From contig NC_134941.1 of the NCBI RefSeq assembly GCF_051020765.1, positions 5,270,001 to 5,334,000 on the forward strand: a stretch of 64,000 nucleotides of DNA, read 5' to 3'. The first letter of the stretch is position 1. Every line of letters begins with the position of its first letter. Under the pieces are notes generated by a model. The model was not told the origin of the DNA. It did not search any database and worked only from the letters and a program-made list of their open reading frames with translations. The DNA comes from Lasioglossum baleicum. Lineage: Eukaryota; Arthropoda; Insecta; Hymenoptera; Halictidae. The translations under genes and the position numbers were made by a program. Positions 36,394-48,900 of this stretch are shown here, piece after piece.

Positions 36394-39263
36394 TTGCATA
36401 TATTACTCTGGAAGAGCGTTCCATTATTTTCGTAACATGTCCCCTTTTAATTACATTTACACACAGAGAAATTTAAGTGCTACTTGATTGTTTCAGTTCT
36501 TCATTGAGTTTCTACTTCAAAAATCTACTTAAAAAACTTTATAAAGAATTGTCATGCGAATAACATCAATTGGTTACCGAATCATTCCACATTTCACTTC
36601 AACCTTTAGATTTGCTTTATTTTTGAGTCGATGTTTCAGCTGATTGGTCATGCGCGATTTCTCAGTTTGGAAATGATCTATCCATATTAATTAGAACTAA
36701 GTTCCGCCTGACATTTACCCGCGTTTTTAGTGGCGTTTTGTATTCATTTCAATAAATGCTATTTTTATTAAAGCTACCTCTACCAATCGGTTTTATTCTG
36801 AATTATGAAACTGTCAGATCCATTTTAATTAAACTTCAATCCACTTTAATGGACGGACTGATCAAAGCATTTTATTCAGAGTCACTTCTTATCTGCAGAA
36901 ATGTTTCGAACCTTCAATGAGATGTTAACCACGATGATCCGTGAAATGAACTTTCCATTTCTTGTTACCAGGCAGATTTAAAGTTCGTAGCAAAAGAAGC
37001 AGTTCGATTCGATTTTTCAATACGCGGATTAACAATAGGAGTAACTGTTAACAAGCGCCCGGTAGCTAACGAAGGAAAAGGTATCTGATAAGTATTCCGG
37101 ATTATCAGCCGACTCCTATCGACATTTAATTAGACCAGGGCGTAATTGAAGTCCGTACATTCATGATCGCTCTCGGTTATATCGTTGCGGCGGAATTTTA
37201 TCGATCCAGTCAGTGCTTTCTATCGACGAGACACGTGAGCTTGTGCATCTTTGCGCAAACAAACTGGACAGTCTCCTAACTAACTAATTCTAACGAATTA
37301 TGCACGTCGAATAATAATTATTTCGCGCTAGTTTCCCCGTGTAAACAGATATTTATCCCGATAATATTAATAATCATTATCGACTAACTAAGATATAATA
37401 TGAATTGCAAATGAACTTCTACCACTGCGAAATTTATATGAGTTTAATACGTCGAAGGATTATTTAAATTCGATTATTTTTAATTTATTCAACGTCTTCG
37501 ATCTCATAATATCTATTCATGCTTTATTTCCTCTATTTCTCGAGTCGCAATTAATTTGCGTATACAATGTGAACTGAAATCATCCCAGAATAAGTAATTA
37601 TTGTGTAATTTATTCACAGAGCGCCATAGAATAACCGTTACTCAAAAACGCGCGAAACAGAACGTGCGGAAAATCGCACAAATTGTTTCCAAGCTTGCCT
37701 GTTTACATATTCTCGCGACAAGCCATCATCCATGACGTGTATCCGGTGTAATTTTCATTAAACCAGATCATTAAGTCCGGCCGTTAATTAAGTCTACCCA
37801 CTTCTAGACGCTTCGTAACCCACGCCATCTTGTTCGTCATTGAGAATTAATATTTTCTTATAAACGGGTTCCAATATATCGATCTGTCGTGTTCCAAAAA
37901 CCTGATCGATCATGCCACAAAGAAAAAACAAACAAAAAATACACGCACAGCTTCAACCAACCCTATTTATTACCACACACCAAAATACACAAATATTTTT
38001 ATGTAGAAATTCAACTTTCACGCGTGAAAGATCATGCTGTGATATTCCTTCCATTTTGTTGTACAATTTTACGTTTCATTCACAACTTTATGCTTTAAAC
38101 CAATCGGCGCATACACCATGTACGGGGGTGCAATAAATTAAAAATTTTTATTTTGTAGATTTTGACAAGTGTCAGATGTCAGCTGTATGTAAACATTACT
38201 TTTGACGAGTTACTATTGTAAAAAAATGGAATTGTTGAATTCGTTTCTACAGTTTTTTATACCGAGTTTAAAAAAATTAAACCTGCTAGGTTAACTGCTA
38301 GGTGCTAACTGTTAACTGCTGGTTAAACACAGTTTAACCATGATTATGCATAAAGTTCAAGCAATGAAATATGAAGTTCTGCAGTCAGTTCATTACTGAA
38401 CAGGTCTGATGGATTTATGCACAAAATGAGTATGTAAAAACCTCAAAGCGATGACGTAGAAAACCGCTTGCCATATAATATTGAATCAGACTCGTGACGA
38501 AAAGTGCAAACGATGATTTTGAAAATGATATTGAGTGCGAATGTTATTCTCTTAAATTAAATTAAAATATTCTGTTCAAATTTATGTCGACATACATTAA
38601 AAATACATTTTCTTTCTCTTTTATAAATTATTAAGGACTAAGTTGTTCTTCAGAGAATCAAAAAATATTTTTCCTATTAAAACAAGAAAGTAAATTCCTT
38701 TTCGGTTCTGGTTTCACTAAATTCGTGCTGGAGATTTTTATTTAGCATAAAGTTCCGCAGCACGCGAGTTCAATGAAGCGGTTTCGAGCGTTTATTTCAA
38801 TCGGCCAACGGAATCCAATAATTTTCTCTTTATTAGCGACGCCCTGAGCGCCGGTTAATTACGCCGAACACATTAGCGCTCGGAAGAACAGCGAAGCATT
38901 CGTCAGTGACAGGAGCTAATTAATATTCCGGCCCGGGGAATAAAACACGGATAAACCGGCCCGGAAGCGTTCGTTATTGAAACGCGGAGACGGGAAACCC
39001 GGTGAAGAAGTGTTCCGTCGCTCGCAGCTTTCGTGCGCGTTTGTTTACGCGAGAAACTGCTCCGATTGTGGAACCGTAATATTCAAATCGGAAATTGAAT
39101 CATTCTGTTTCCGTTTGACATGATTCGAGCGACGTCTTACTAGCTGTCACATCCATTCTCTAAGCCGTATTATTAAATAACATTTCGACGACATTAACAC
39201 GAAACCTGCCGGGCACAAAACGTGACTAGTGTGTACTGTCTTGTAAATTGTTTTTGTTATAAC
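36394..39263. other. noncoding, no gene seen
   Basis: Contains a short run of TAACTGCT and GGTTAA repeats at 38283-38342 and a MITE-like end at 38405-38430. No gene is supportable. Confidence 0.5.
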
Positions 39264-39489
39264 TAGACCGCGAATCTTTATGCAATGTAACTTCACTCTC
39301 ATATCCAGGATGACTTCGATTGATTTTACAATTATACCGCTGATCTTCATGTATTTGCAACATCTATAAATTCTTAATGTAAAACGAGACATTTACAAAC
39401 ATTAGTGACGATTCAGATTTGTTTTTTACGTTTAGTTTTTACGAGATGATTTATCAGAAATGAGGATTTGCATAATGATACGCAATCTA
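39264..39489. mobile_element. diverged hAT-type MITE copy
   Basis: Starts TAGACCGCGAATCTTTATGC and ends GCATAATGATACGCAATCTA, giving diverged terminal repeats about 226 bp apart in the correct orientation. Flanking octamers do not match, so the target duplication is lost or one end is misassigned. Confidence 0.5.
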
Positions 39490-40746
39490 GCAATTGGATC
39501 TAATGAATTTCTTTTATAACATTTCAAGATTTCTCAATGTCAAATTTCTATTAGACTGTATTACTGTCTGAGCTGAAGGAAACAACATGAAGTCAATCCT
39601 TTCTGAAATTTGAATATGTCATTTCGCATTTTTTAATATTTGCCCGGATAGTTATACTATTAGCTAGATGTTAATAACACTAGCTGTATGGTAATGACAC
39701 TAGCTGGTTGATAATGACACTACCTGCGAGATACACGGTATAATTGTCGTGTTTCTGTTAACGATGACACCTTGACTGCTGGGAAAAGCTAAACTGTCCC
39801 CAGCTCCCCTGGAAAGCTAAAGTTGCGTCATAATCGCCACCAAAGCCGCTTGTACAATGCGTGAAACTGTGGTTAGACGCACATCGCGCACCGTCGCGTC
39901 TCCGTTTTCCATTTGCCGGTGGAAATTCGTACGATTAACCTTCTTTAACATCGCGTTTGCTCGCGCAAGATGAATGCGATCATTCTGAGATGATCTATGA
40001 CTGTCATCAATTCGATGGGAAAGCTGTCAACCGTCGGGGACTCGTTCATTACGTAGATACGTTTACGTAGTTATCATAATAACACGGTTACAGAAATCAA
40101 AAACAGTTAAAATGAACAGCTGGCTTAAATACTTTCGTCGTATTTTTAACTGTCAGACCGTAATGTCGATCCGGGACCGAAGAACCCGAGTACAGATGTT
40201 CCGCGCTGTCGTCAATTCCGGTTTGGAATAGCAATTAGAGAAATAAACCACTTGGACTGCAATTAGATCTTCCCTCGTTTACGCGTGTCTGATGATACGA
40301 AGTTAATGTGTCAAACTAAAATCAGTCGCGCGAAGTTGAAGATGATACTGAAGTATTTGATTACTTCCATAACAACAAGTGGTTTTTAAGTTGCAGCTAA
40401 AAACAGTTATGCTTGGGTTCTAACATTTCTTTTACAAACTATGAAGATTAGAATTCAGTAATTCAGTCGAATTGAATAATGTAATGAACAAGTCAACATT
40501 CGTTAGTTAAATACTCTGCTAGATAAATTTTTCATCTAACCACGAGTTTACTTCGAATTGGTAGTGTATCCATCTATAGTTTAATAACGAGGAAACCTAA
40601 AAGCGGCAGGAACTTTCTTGGTTATCTAATAGAAGACTGATGGTTGCGATTATGGTTCCGTATATTGCCTTCTAAAAATATAAAACGAAATTCGCATTAC
40701 TTATCACAAGATGATACATGTGCTTAAATAAATTTTGGTTTGACAC
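39490..40746. other. noncoding, with a 20-bp tandem repeat
   Basis: Three units of 20 bases lie at 39661-39720 (TAGCTGTATGGTAATGACAC as the middle unit). No gene is seen. Confidence 0.55.
39661..39720. repeat. three tandem 20-bp units
   Basis: Units start TAGCT and end AATRACAC, at exact 20-base spacing, with a partial fourth unit (TACCTG). Confidence 0.8.
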
Positions 40747-40940
40747 TATATTTCTCTTAACTTGAAAACATTTTCTCAAGGTCACTTTTGTCGAGATATC
40801 AAGGTCATAGAAGTTGTTTTTAAATGGGTCCTACTATTTTCATCACAACAATTTTATAGCTCATAAAAAAGAACAAATTCAACGATTTGCGACATGTTGA
40901 CCTTCGCGTGACCTTCAACGAGAAAATGATGAAATGTTTC
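40747..40940. repeat. inverted repeat carrying four AAGGTCA motifs
   Basis: ATTTTCTCAAGGTCACTTTTG on the left is mirrored by CGCGTGACCTTCAACGAGAA on the right. TCAAGGTCA lies at 40776-40784 and 40799-40807, with reverse-strand versions at 40898-40906 and 40909-40918. This can be read as a small foldback element or as a cluster of FTZ-F1/ERR-type nuclear receptor half-sites. Confidence 0.5.
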
Positions 40941-43900
40941 CCATTAATTTCAATACTCTTCCTGATAATTAAGAAGGAACGGACGAGATCGACTAAGCAT
41001 TTTTGTATAAGCAAACGTGAGTTTACTTTGAGTTTCTACAGTGTGTACACGGAAATTTGAGTAATGACAGAACCAGCGTAAGTAAATCGCACGGATAAAT
41101 GGCGCAGGTGAAGATCAAAAGCTGAAATCGCGCGTAAACAGCATCCCACGTAATCTATTCGTCTGATCATACGCAATCGCAACGGAATATGAGTAACCAT
41201 CAGTCTCCGGGGCAGTTGAACGGTAACTTGGCCGTTCGTAAAACTTGGAACAGCTCTCCGACAGAAGTCTCTTTTACATAATTGCCCGGATAAGATGGTT
41301 CGCGTGTGTACGCTTTACACGATCGTTAAACTTTTTCGCCGTTCGTTGATCGTTAGAGCGGCCGCTGTTAGAAGCCGCTGGCCTCTCGCCGTCGGTTGAA
41401 CGCTTATCTTTCCCGGAGCTGCCTCCCTTAATCGACGCGATCTATCTACCGATCGTGCGATCCGCGAGTCGGATTTGCGGAAAACTCTACGTTGCTGTTG
41501 GCCCGGAGTCGATTCGCGAGGAAACGCGTGAATAATGACCGGTTCGCGACAACCAGCCTGGTATTCCACCAACTGGAAAGATAAGAAGCAGTCATCGCCG
41601 ATGAAAGGAGGCGCGCGTGGCACGCGGACAGACTCCGCGTGGCTCCTCTGGAATGCGGATCGCGACACTTCCACCAATCGCCATGTTTCATGGCTTATTA
41701 ATAATCGCAGGCCGATTTCGACGCGAATTTACCGCTGGTTCCGGTAGCCAGAAACGCGACAATCACTTGGGAACGTACAGCCGCATAATTGATGGCACAC
41801 GATCATAATCACTTTTTTATAAATGGACCAAACGACCTTTCTGCCAAGATGGATTAATTGACTGGACTACATTTAATGCAAATTTTGGAAAAATCGAAAT
41901 TGCTTTTCACAACTTTTTTATTTGGGCATCGAACGACAATGTCAATTGTGTTGGAAGTCTGTACAGATTGTTGAAATTTTATTTTAAATAATTAATTTCA
42001 CAAGAGAGGATTATCAATAGATTAGATTATTCGGAGTGAGTTCTTGGTTCAAGGCTGAAATTGCAATTTATTAACTTCGCTGCTCGACATTTATATAAAT
42101 AGTTTCGGTAGATTAAAAATAAGGTAAACAGAGAGCATGGAATTGCTAAGGAAGCTTCTTTGTTATCATGTTTTGCAGATATGTATAAGCTATAAATGCA
42201 TACAAATTCACAGTCTACTGATTAGCAAATTATATCGTTCCTTTTTGCGATTAACCAAGTTTTGTAGACCGTTAGACTTTGTTTTCATTTTATTAAATTT
42301 ATATACAAGAACTTTATGATTTGTCTACTATTATATAAACATATCGATAGAATTCTTAATGTCTGTACGATATTAAAAGAGAGATTAATCATATTCGTAT
42401 TTCGATAAACACGTCGCTCATTTTATTCATTAAAATTCGCGGAAAAGTGTGTTTCTGAAGAACTATGGGAAATATGAGGAACTTTTAATAACCTCGGAGC
42501 TCGAGATAGATCGCGTGATTTATGGGGAACACCTTGGAAGGTTTTCCAAATTCGGTTCATCATAGTTCAATTTCAGGGAGGAAATATGGGAAATGTAATT
42601 GTAAACGACCTGCGAGGTCTCCGGGGTCCGGGGTCTCACCTAACTCACCGAAAGGGGGTCGTTAATTTGTAATTTTTTCGACGGTTCAATCGATTCATCT
42701 TATCCGTTGCTGTCGGCTCGCCCGACAAATCGGTGGTTTTTTGTCAACCCGCCTAATGCCTGTTCGTTCAGTCTAATCGTAAAATAATGACAGGATGCCG
42801 CGATAACGCGGCCGCATCCTAAAGAAGCTAGAATCATTTGGACGCCTCGAAATAAGTCTTCCCGGAACATAGCGTTGTGCGTTCTTCTCTCCATTTGATA
42901 ATGCAGACATTCAAGCTGCAGACAGTCGGAACTAAGTGCATAGCGTGGTTACTAATGTACTGAAGAAAGTAAGAAATTCATATTTTTTTTCATCGAATAG
43001 GAACGGCTACTTTCGAGGTGAAAAATATCTTGGCCAAGTCAGGAAAATATGCTCATTTGACATTGTTCAATTTTATAAAATTACTTGGAAGCATACATAC
43101 TAGTATAATCACAAGTAGACTGGATTTTTATTAAAATTTCCACCATTTTAATCAGTGGGTAGAAATACAGTAGTATTTGTAAATTCTTCAAATGATTTCA
43201 TTGTTTCGCATTCCTTCGTTGCCATAAATGCATAAAATTTGCAATCATAAAGCTTTCCAGAGGAATATGAGAAAGTTCTGATATGTTTAGTCTGACAAGA
43301 ATCGTTTGATTTATTGCACATTCCAGCGACAAGATATTTACAATTAGAAAGTATTTAGTTTGAGTTATTACAGACTAATCTCGAATCGTATATTTTCGAT
43401 TTTGAATTTCAAACTTTTCGGTAGATGTCTTTTAATATTTATAACAGCTGCTCGAAGCACTTTCCATCACTAAATCAAACAAAATAGTTTGTTCGTATCT
43501 ACAACTATATTTATTACGTGTGTAAATTATTGTACATTCGTTTCCTTTCATACTTCATTTATTCAAAATAGCTTGCTTGTCTTGAGTGAAAGCAAAATCG
43601 AAGAACATCGAAGGCTTGCAAAATCAACTTTAATAGTTCTTCCCAATCACTAAATTAAAAAAAAACTTTTACTAGTGATTCTGCAAGTAAATCGTTCCGC
43701 TTGCGTAACGGATGAAATGTTTACTAGCATTTACTGAATTTTACCATCAGTAAAAGATGATATCTGAGAGATTTAATGTCAGCTTTTAGTTATACCTAAC
43801 GCTTACGAGCATTTACTTATTTTTATGAGTTAGTATTAACACGTTGACTGCTGAATAAACAAAATTTTACCAAACACATAATAATATATTGAATACAACA

Positions 43901-44221
43901 GAACTAGTGCTTTCTCCACCAATTCGGTTAATTTCTTCAGATTCTAATAAAAATTTAATTCACATGAGTGTATTATAATCAACATTATTTTTTAAACACA
44001 GAATTGTCTCGCCCAATTATGACTGACACAACAATCAACGTGTTCAAGAAATAAAAATGTGAATGAATTAAATAGAGTAGAACACAGTAGGGTTAATTGA
44101 GCCGCTCATTTGTCAAATCGATTACAAGATCTCCACAAAATAAAAAGGTAGAGAAAATTGATGAAATAGTGTATACATTCATTTTGAAAAATTCTTTCTA
44201 TTAGTACTAAGTATCTAATTG
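40941..44221. other. noncoding, with MITE relics
   Basis: Related ends occur at 42190-42219 (ATAAATGCATACAAATTCAC then AGTCTA) and 43222-43250. TAGACTGGATTTTTATTAAA at 43116 may pair with the latter. A GC patch at 41,300-41,760 has unremarkable frames of up to 120 codons. Confidence 0.5.
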
Positions 44222-44422
44222 AAGACTGGCATATTAAAAAAGGCTGTAAGTGCCACTTTTCCAAAAATTGTTTTTTCCGCAAAAAAGGATGCAAGTTGCA
44301 ACGCCAATGCAATGAAATAAGATGTTACAAGATTAGTTACAAGACGATCTTACAAGTTTTACATAGACTTTCCTCGGAATTCTCATTTTGGCACTTACAG
44401 CCTCTTTTAATTCCAGTCTTTG
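44222..44422. mobile_element. foldback MITE-like element with 37-bp ends
   Basis: AAGACTGGCATATTAAAAAA then GGCTGTAAGTGCCA on the left is mirrored by TGGCACTTACAGCC then TCTTTTAATTCCAGTCTT on the right, about 200 bp end to end. The superfamily is unknown, and no clear target duplication is visible. Confidence 0.6.
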
Positions 44423-45697
44423 ATTATGAAGAAAATTGATTTTAAATGGAGAAGTAAGGCATTGATCAAGTACTTCAACAGGACAATGTAAAAAGCTTGA
44501 AAGATGATCGCTTTGGCTTGTGAACGACTCAATTGATACTCGCATAAGCTAGAAGTGGCGAGCATCATCAAATCGTTTCGAATCGCAGTCGGCCTCCCAG
44601 CATCCTCGTGAAGTTCCCATTGGAAAATCGTGGATTCCACGTTGCTGAGGCGGAGTGGAGGTACGACGGGAGAAAAACGCCGGGAAGAAGCTAGAAACAG
44701 CGAAGGGGCGAGAGACGTTCCAAGGGGTCATAGTCGTGTAGAAAAGGGACAAAGAAGACGGGGACGGCTTCGGGTAATAACTTAATTTAAACTAAACTAC
44801 AGTTTAATAATTCTCGGCCAGGTCGGCCGTAGAAGATGCAGCGGGCAACCAGCAATTTCAGAGCCGTCGTTAACTGCCGGTCGTTAGTCCCTTTTCAAAC
44901 TTCTTTCTTTCTCTGGCCCCCACCTTGAACGGCATCCCTTTCGTCCCTTTCTCTCTCTCTTCATCCTTCTTTCGTTTCCCTCCAGCTTCCATCTACCTTC
45001 ACCAATCTCTCTCTCTCTCTCTCTCCCTCCTCCCCTCTCTCTCTCTCGATCGCTGTTCTCTCTGATCTCTTCTTCTTGTTCATCACGTATCGCCAGCACC
45101 CAGCCACGGTGTTACTACTACTAACGCTAACGCTGCCGCTCGGTCACGAGCTAATTTTCGAGCGCGGTTTGCGTGCCACGCCGTGAATCTCGCCACGGGC
45201 CCCCAGAAACGCTCGCACCGCGACCGACAAATTGAATCGTCCTCGGCCTTCGCCCGGCGAGGATTCCTCGCGAACCAGACCGCGTTTCCAGGTTCGCTTC
45301 GGAACTGGTAGTCCGCTTCACTTTCGAGTAGAGACCACGGCTTCGAACATGCACCACTCCTCGACAAAATGATAACGCATGTGTGCTATCAGGTGCGAGG
45401 GAGAGTTTTGTCCTATTTTTTCTCATAAATTCAGTATATTTAAAGTTTCTATGAACAAGTCAATCTATTATTGTATTAGAGATGTCGATTGTTGTTTGGT
45501 CACCTTCGGAATTTGCATATTTTTTTTCATGAAGAAAACTTTGTAAAAGTCGGAAAAAGTAATAATCAAGTATGGCTAAGTCGGGAGAATAGGGAACGTG
45601 CACAAATTTCTATATAATACATTGATTAATTAATTTTCTGCATTTTAATGTTTTCGTCGAGAAGCTTCGTAGTTCTCGAAAGCTGAAATTCATAATA
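44423..45697. promoter_or_regulatory. GC-rich island with long CT tract
   Basis: A GC-rich stretch (about 44,570-45,370) holds a CT-rich tract at 44899-45060. Open frames on the - strand are low-complexity readings of the tract. It resembles the GA-tract islands at 18.4, 20.5, 30.4 and 61.7 kb on the opposite strand. Confidence 0.3.
44899..45060 (-). repeat. CT-rich simple-sequence tract
   Basis: Interrupted (CT)n, densest at 45006-45048. Confidence 0.8.
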
Positions 45698-45949
45698 CTG
45701 TGGAACCTCGCTCGTTGTAACCTCGCTTATTGCCCGGAATCCTCGTTCGTTGCACACTAGCGGTTCCCACCACGAATTGTTAGAAGTTCTGGAACTCGTG
45801 GTGGGGATTGTGGTGGCTAATATCTCGAGCAGCTTACGGAGTGGAGAAATGGGAAAACAGATCGCGCTCTCGAAAGAGGTAACCAATACAACTAATTATA
45901 CAACCTAGATTTTTGTGTCGTGCAACGGAGCGAGGTTCTCTCTCTACTG
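45698..45949. mobile_element. pogo/Tc1-type MITE flanked by TA
   Basis: The left end CTGTGGAACCTCGCTCGTTG and the right end CAACGGAGCGAGGTTCTCTC then TCTACTG are inverted versions of each other. TA lies directly outside both ends (45696-45697 and 45950-45951). The ACCTCG terminal block is typical of pogo/Tigger-like elements. About 252 bp, noncoding. Confidence 0.6.
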
Positions 45950-45951
45950 TA

Positions 45952-48900
45952 ATTATAATATCTATATCCGCGGAGTGTGTCGTTAATGTAAAAAACTAAT
46001 GTATTTGCATTTTTTAAAAATTATTCGACAACACTGTCAATATCAACATTATCATGTTAGGATGGAAATTTGCCTTTAGTAATTTGTTGCATGTGTCCAT
46101 TAATTTGTTAATGGTTACTAAATGAATATGTTTTTGACTAGTCATTTTTCCTTTGAGATCGTACATCGATTTTGTATTGCTATGAAGTCGTTACTGTTTG
46201 CTTATTCATCGTTTCAACTATTAAGGGAATGGTTAAGTAGAATAGTCCGTAATGCAGATCGAGTGTAAGGCATGCCTGCTTGATCTCTCACTCGTTCTCA
46301 AGATAAGGACAACTACGAAATAGTATACAATACGAAGTCTGATTAATATTTGACTGAACCTTTTAGGGACGACATCTGCACACTGTAGACTCTGATGAAT
46401 ATTTAAACATTTATTACACAAAATAAAATGATTAGAGACGATATACACTTTTGCTCACAATCAGTTACCGACCAACAGACCTATGTATAATATGCTGATT
46501 TTTACAACTTTTTTATTTCAGCTTATATTGACAATTTAAAAAATGCATTTTGTTGTGACTATTGTGAATAACTTACGCGTAGATGACTTGGAATAATATT
46601 GAATCTGTGTCATCATTGGCAAAATAACTGTACCGTTCATAATCACGATGTCATGTATTTTGACAGTTGATAAGATAAAAATTTAGGGCTCCGGATGTTG
46701 TTCGAGAACTGTTGCCATAAAATGTGACTTCGAAGTTCGACTAACGATATCAGTGCGTTACGAAATTCCTTATCTTGTTCTGCCGCAATAATTACAATTT
46801 CTGATCAAGTAACATAGTTTACCTTTACATTACATCTGAATCCTTAGCTGCGTGCACAAGCTTCTATCATTTGAATACAAAATTATTACATGTATAGTAA
46901 TACATGGAAACTATAAAGAATAGTTGATATCTACTTTTTGGTGTATTGAAACTGTTTTGAAATGAACGAACTCATTCGTCTCACTAAGCATCGAACGTCG
47001 GCTGGAAGTTAGGCGAAGAAAGCATTAATTAAGCAGTTTGAGTTACAGTGACGCGAGGAGACGTCTGTAGGGGGTGGAATAGGCGCAATGGGAAAGATAC
47101 GGCTGGCAGACTATAAATACTCGGTATTTATATGCTCCGCTAATTGTCTTCGACGATAAGGATCTCCCTTTTATTACTTTCTCAGCGACTTCGCCGCAGC
47201 TCTCATCTCCCACCCCCGTTTCCCTCTGCGGATAAACGCGTCCCGCGAAACAATCCCTCGAGCGAACACTTGTCCCAGATTCGTGTTCGCAAGAAACGCC
47301 GTTTTCCGTGTAAACGGCACCTTCTCGGCGATCTCGCAAAAAAGCAAATTGTTGGCTTGCGAACCGGTTCAAGGAAGGAATCGCGAGGGACACACGGTCG
47401 AATCACGGATATTCGGACGGGCTTTCTTGACCATTAGCCCGTTTTGGCTCACGGGCTCCAGCTGCGAATTGTTTTTAACGCGCCTCGCGCCAACCCGATG
47501 TAAAACTGGCAATGATATTCCGCGAAACGTGTAATCTGACGTGGGCTGCCCGATTATCACTGAGACGGCAACAGATCAATCACCACCGGGGAAATTAAGG
47601 GTTGCTCCTCGTTGCACCGGGCGTCAATGATAGCACAATTTCGACCCGCTCGCTGGCATCGCTCGTCGTTCGCAGCAATAAATTCTTCACGCGATTGCTT
47701 AATACAAGCTGCCATTTGCCAGCGTGAAACGCGTTACTCTAGAAACTTGCTTGCCTCTGCTTTCAACCCTGCAGAGAAAAAGTTAATGTTTCCGTTCAGG
47801 TAGAAGCAACTCTTCAATACCACTTTTGAAGACACAAGCTAATTGTTTAAGTATTAATATTCAGTCACAGTTTTAGCACAACTGCTAACTATCCCATTGC
47901 GTTGCTATTTATTTTGTGGTTTATTTTTCGTTCATTGTATGTTTTCTCCAAAAGCTGCCGACGATTGGGACTTGGCTCGAATTGAGGGGTTACCCTTTGG
48001 AGCGTGGGGGAATAGCGTCGTAGAAGGGGAAGGTAGTGTGGGAACACAAGTATTAATCTGACGACTCTTGTATAAACTACCCTATTTGAAGTACAATCAT
48101 AACTGCTAGGAAAAATATTTCTCCAGTAAAAATTAAAATTCGAGATGTAACTGGAATTGAACTTGTTCTTTGAAAATGTAGCTCCGTTACTTTCGCTTAA
48201 AATTTTCTCCAACGATCGACGAAATGTAGATCGCGTTACTTTTGCGTGCAAGGTATCGTGAAACTGGAGAAATAATTTAAGAAATATGTATTCCGAAATA
48301 TTTTGCGGGAATCTCGTAGAGCGTTCGATGAAGTGGAAGCTAAGCTTGGCGAACTTATAAGGTACGCGTTTTTATGTAAATTTAATTCCCCCGTCTTTGG
48401 TTGATAAAGATATCAGTAGTAATAAAGTGCGTTCGAACCGCTTCTCGACTCGTTTCCAAGCACGATTCCTCGCCGGCGTGTTACGAGAAAGTCCACGGTT
48501 ACTCGAAAGAAGCCTTTAAAGGCTGAAACGTTTCTTGATCGTAATTGTGGTATGACGTTTAAATTGCAGTACAGTGGCAGAATCGTAGTACGGCGGCATG
48601 ATTGCGGTACGCTCGCATGCAACTTAATAGCACGAAATTTATGACGGATCTCTACTAGGCTCCTCTACCATACTCGATTGCCCCGACGTGGACGTGAATT
48701 ATTGCCGCGACATTTCGCGTTTACAATAAATTGAATTAGAGAATTTCACGGCGGCCCCGTGGTCGCTTTACTTGTCTCGGACCCGATAAATCACCGCGTA
48801 CGTGAATTTCGTGGACCCCGTCTGAAATTACAGTTTTTAGCGGTGCCTTGATAAAAATATTATTAATGTACCTGCGCGATAAATATAAAATAAATTAGTG

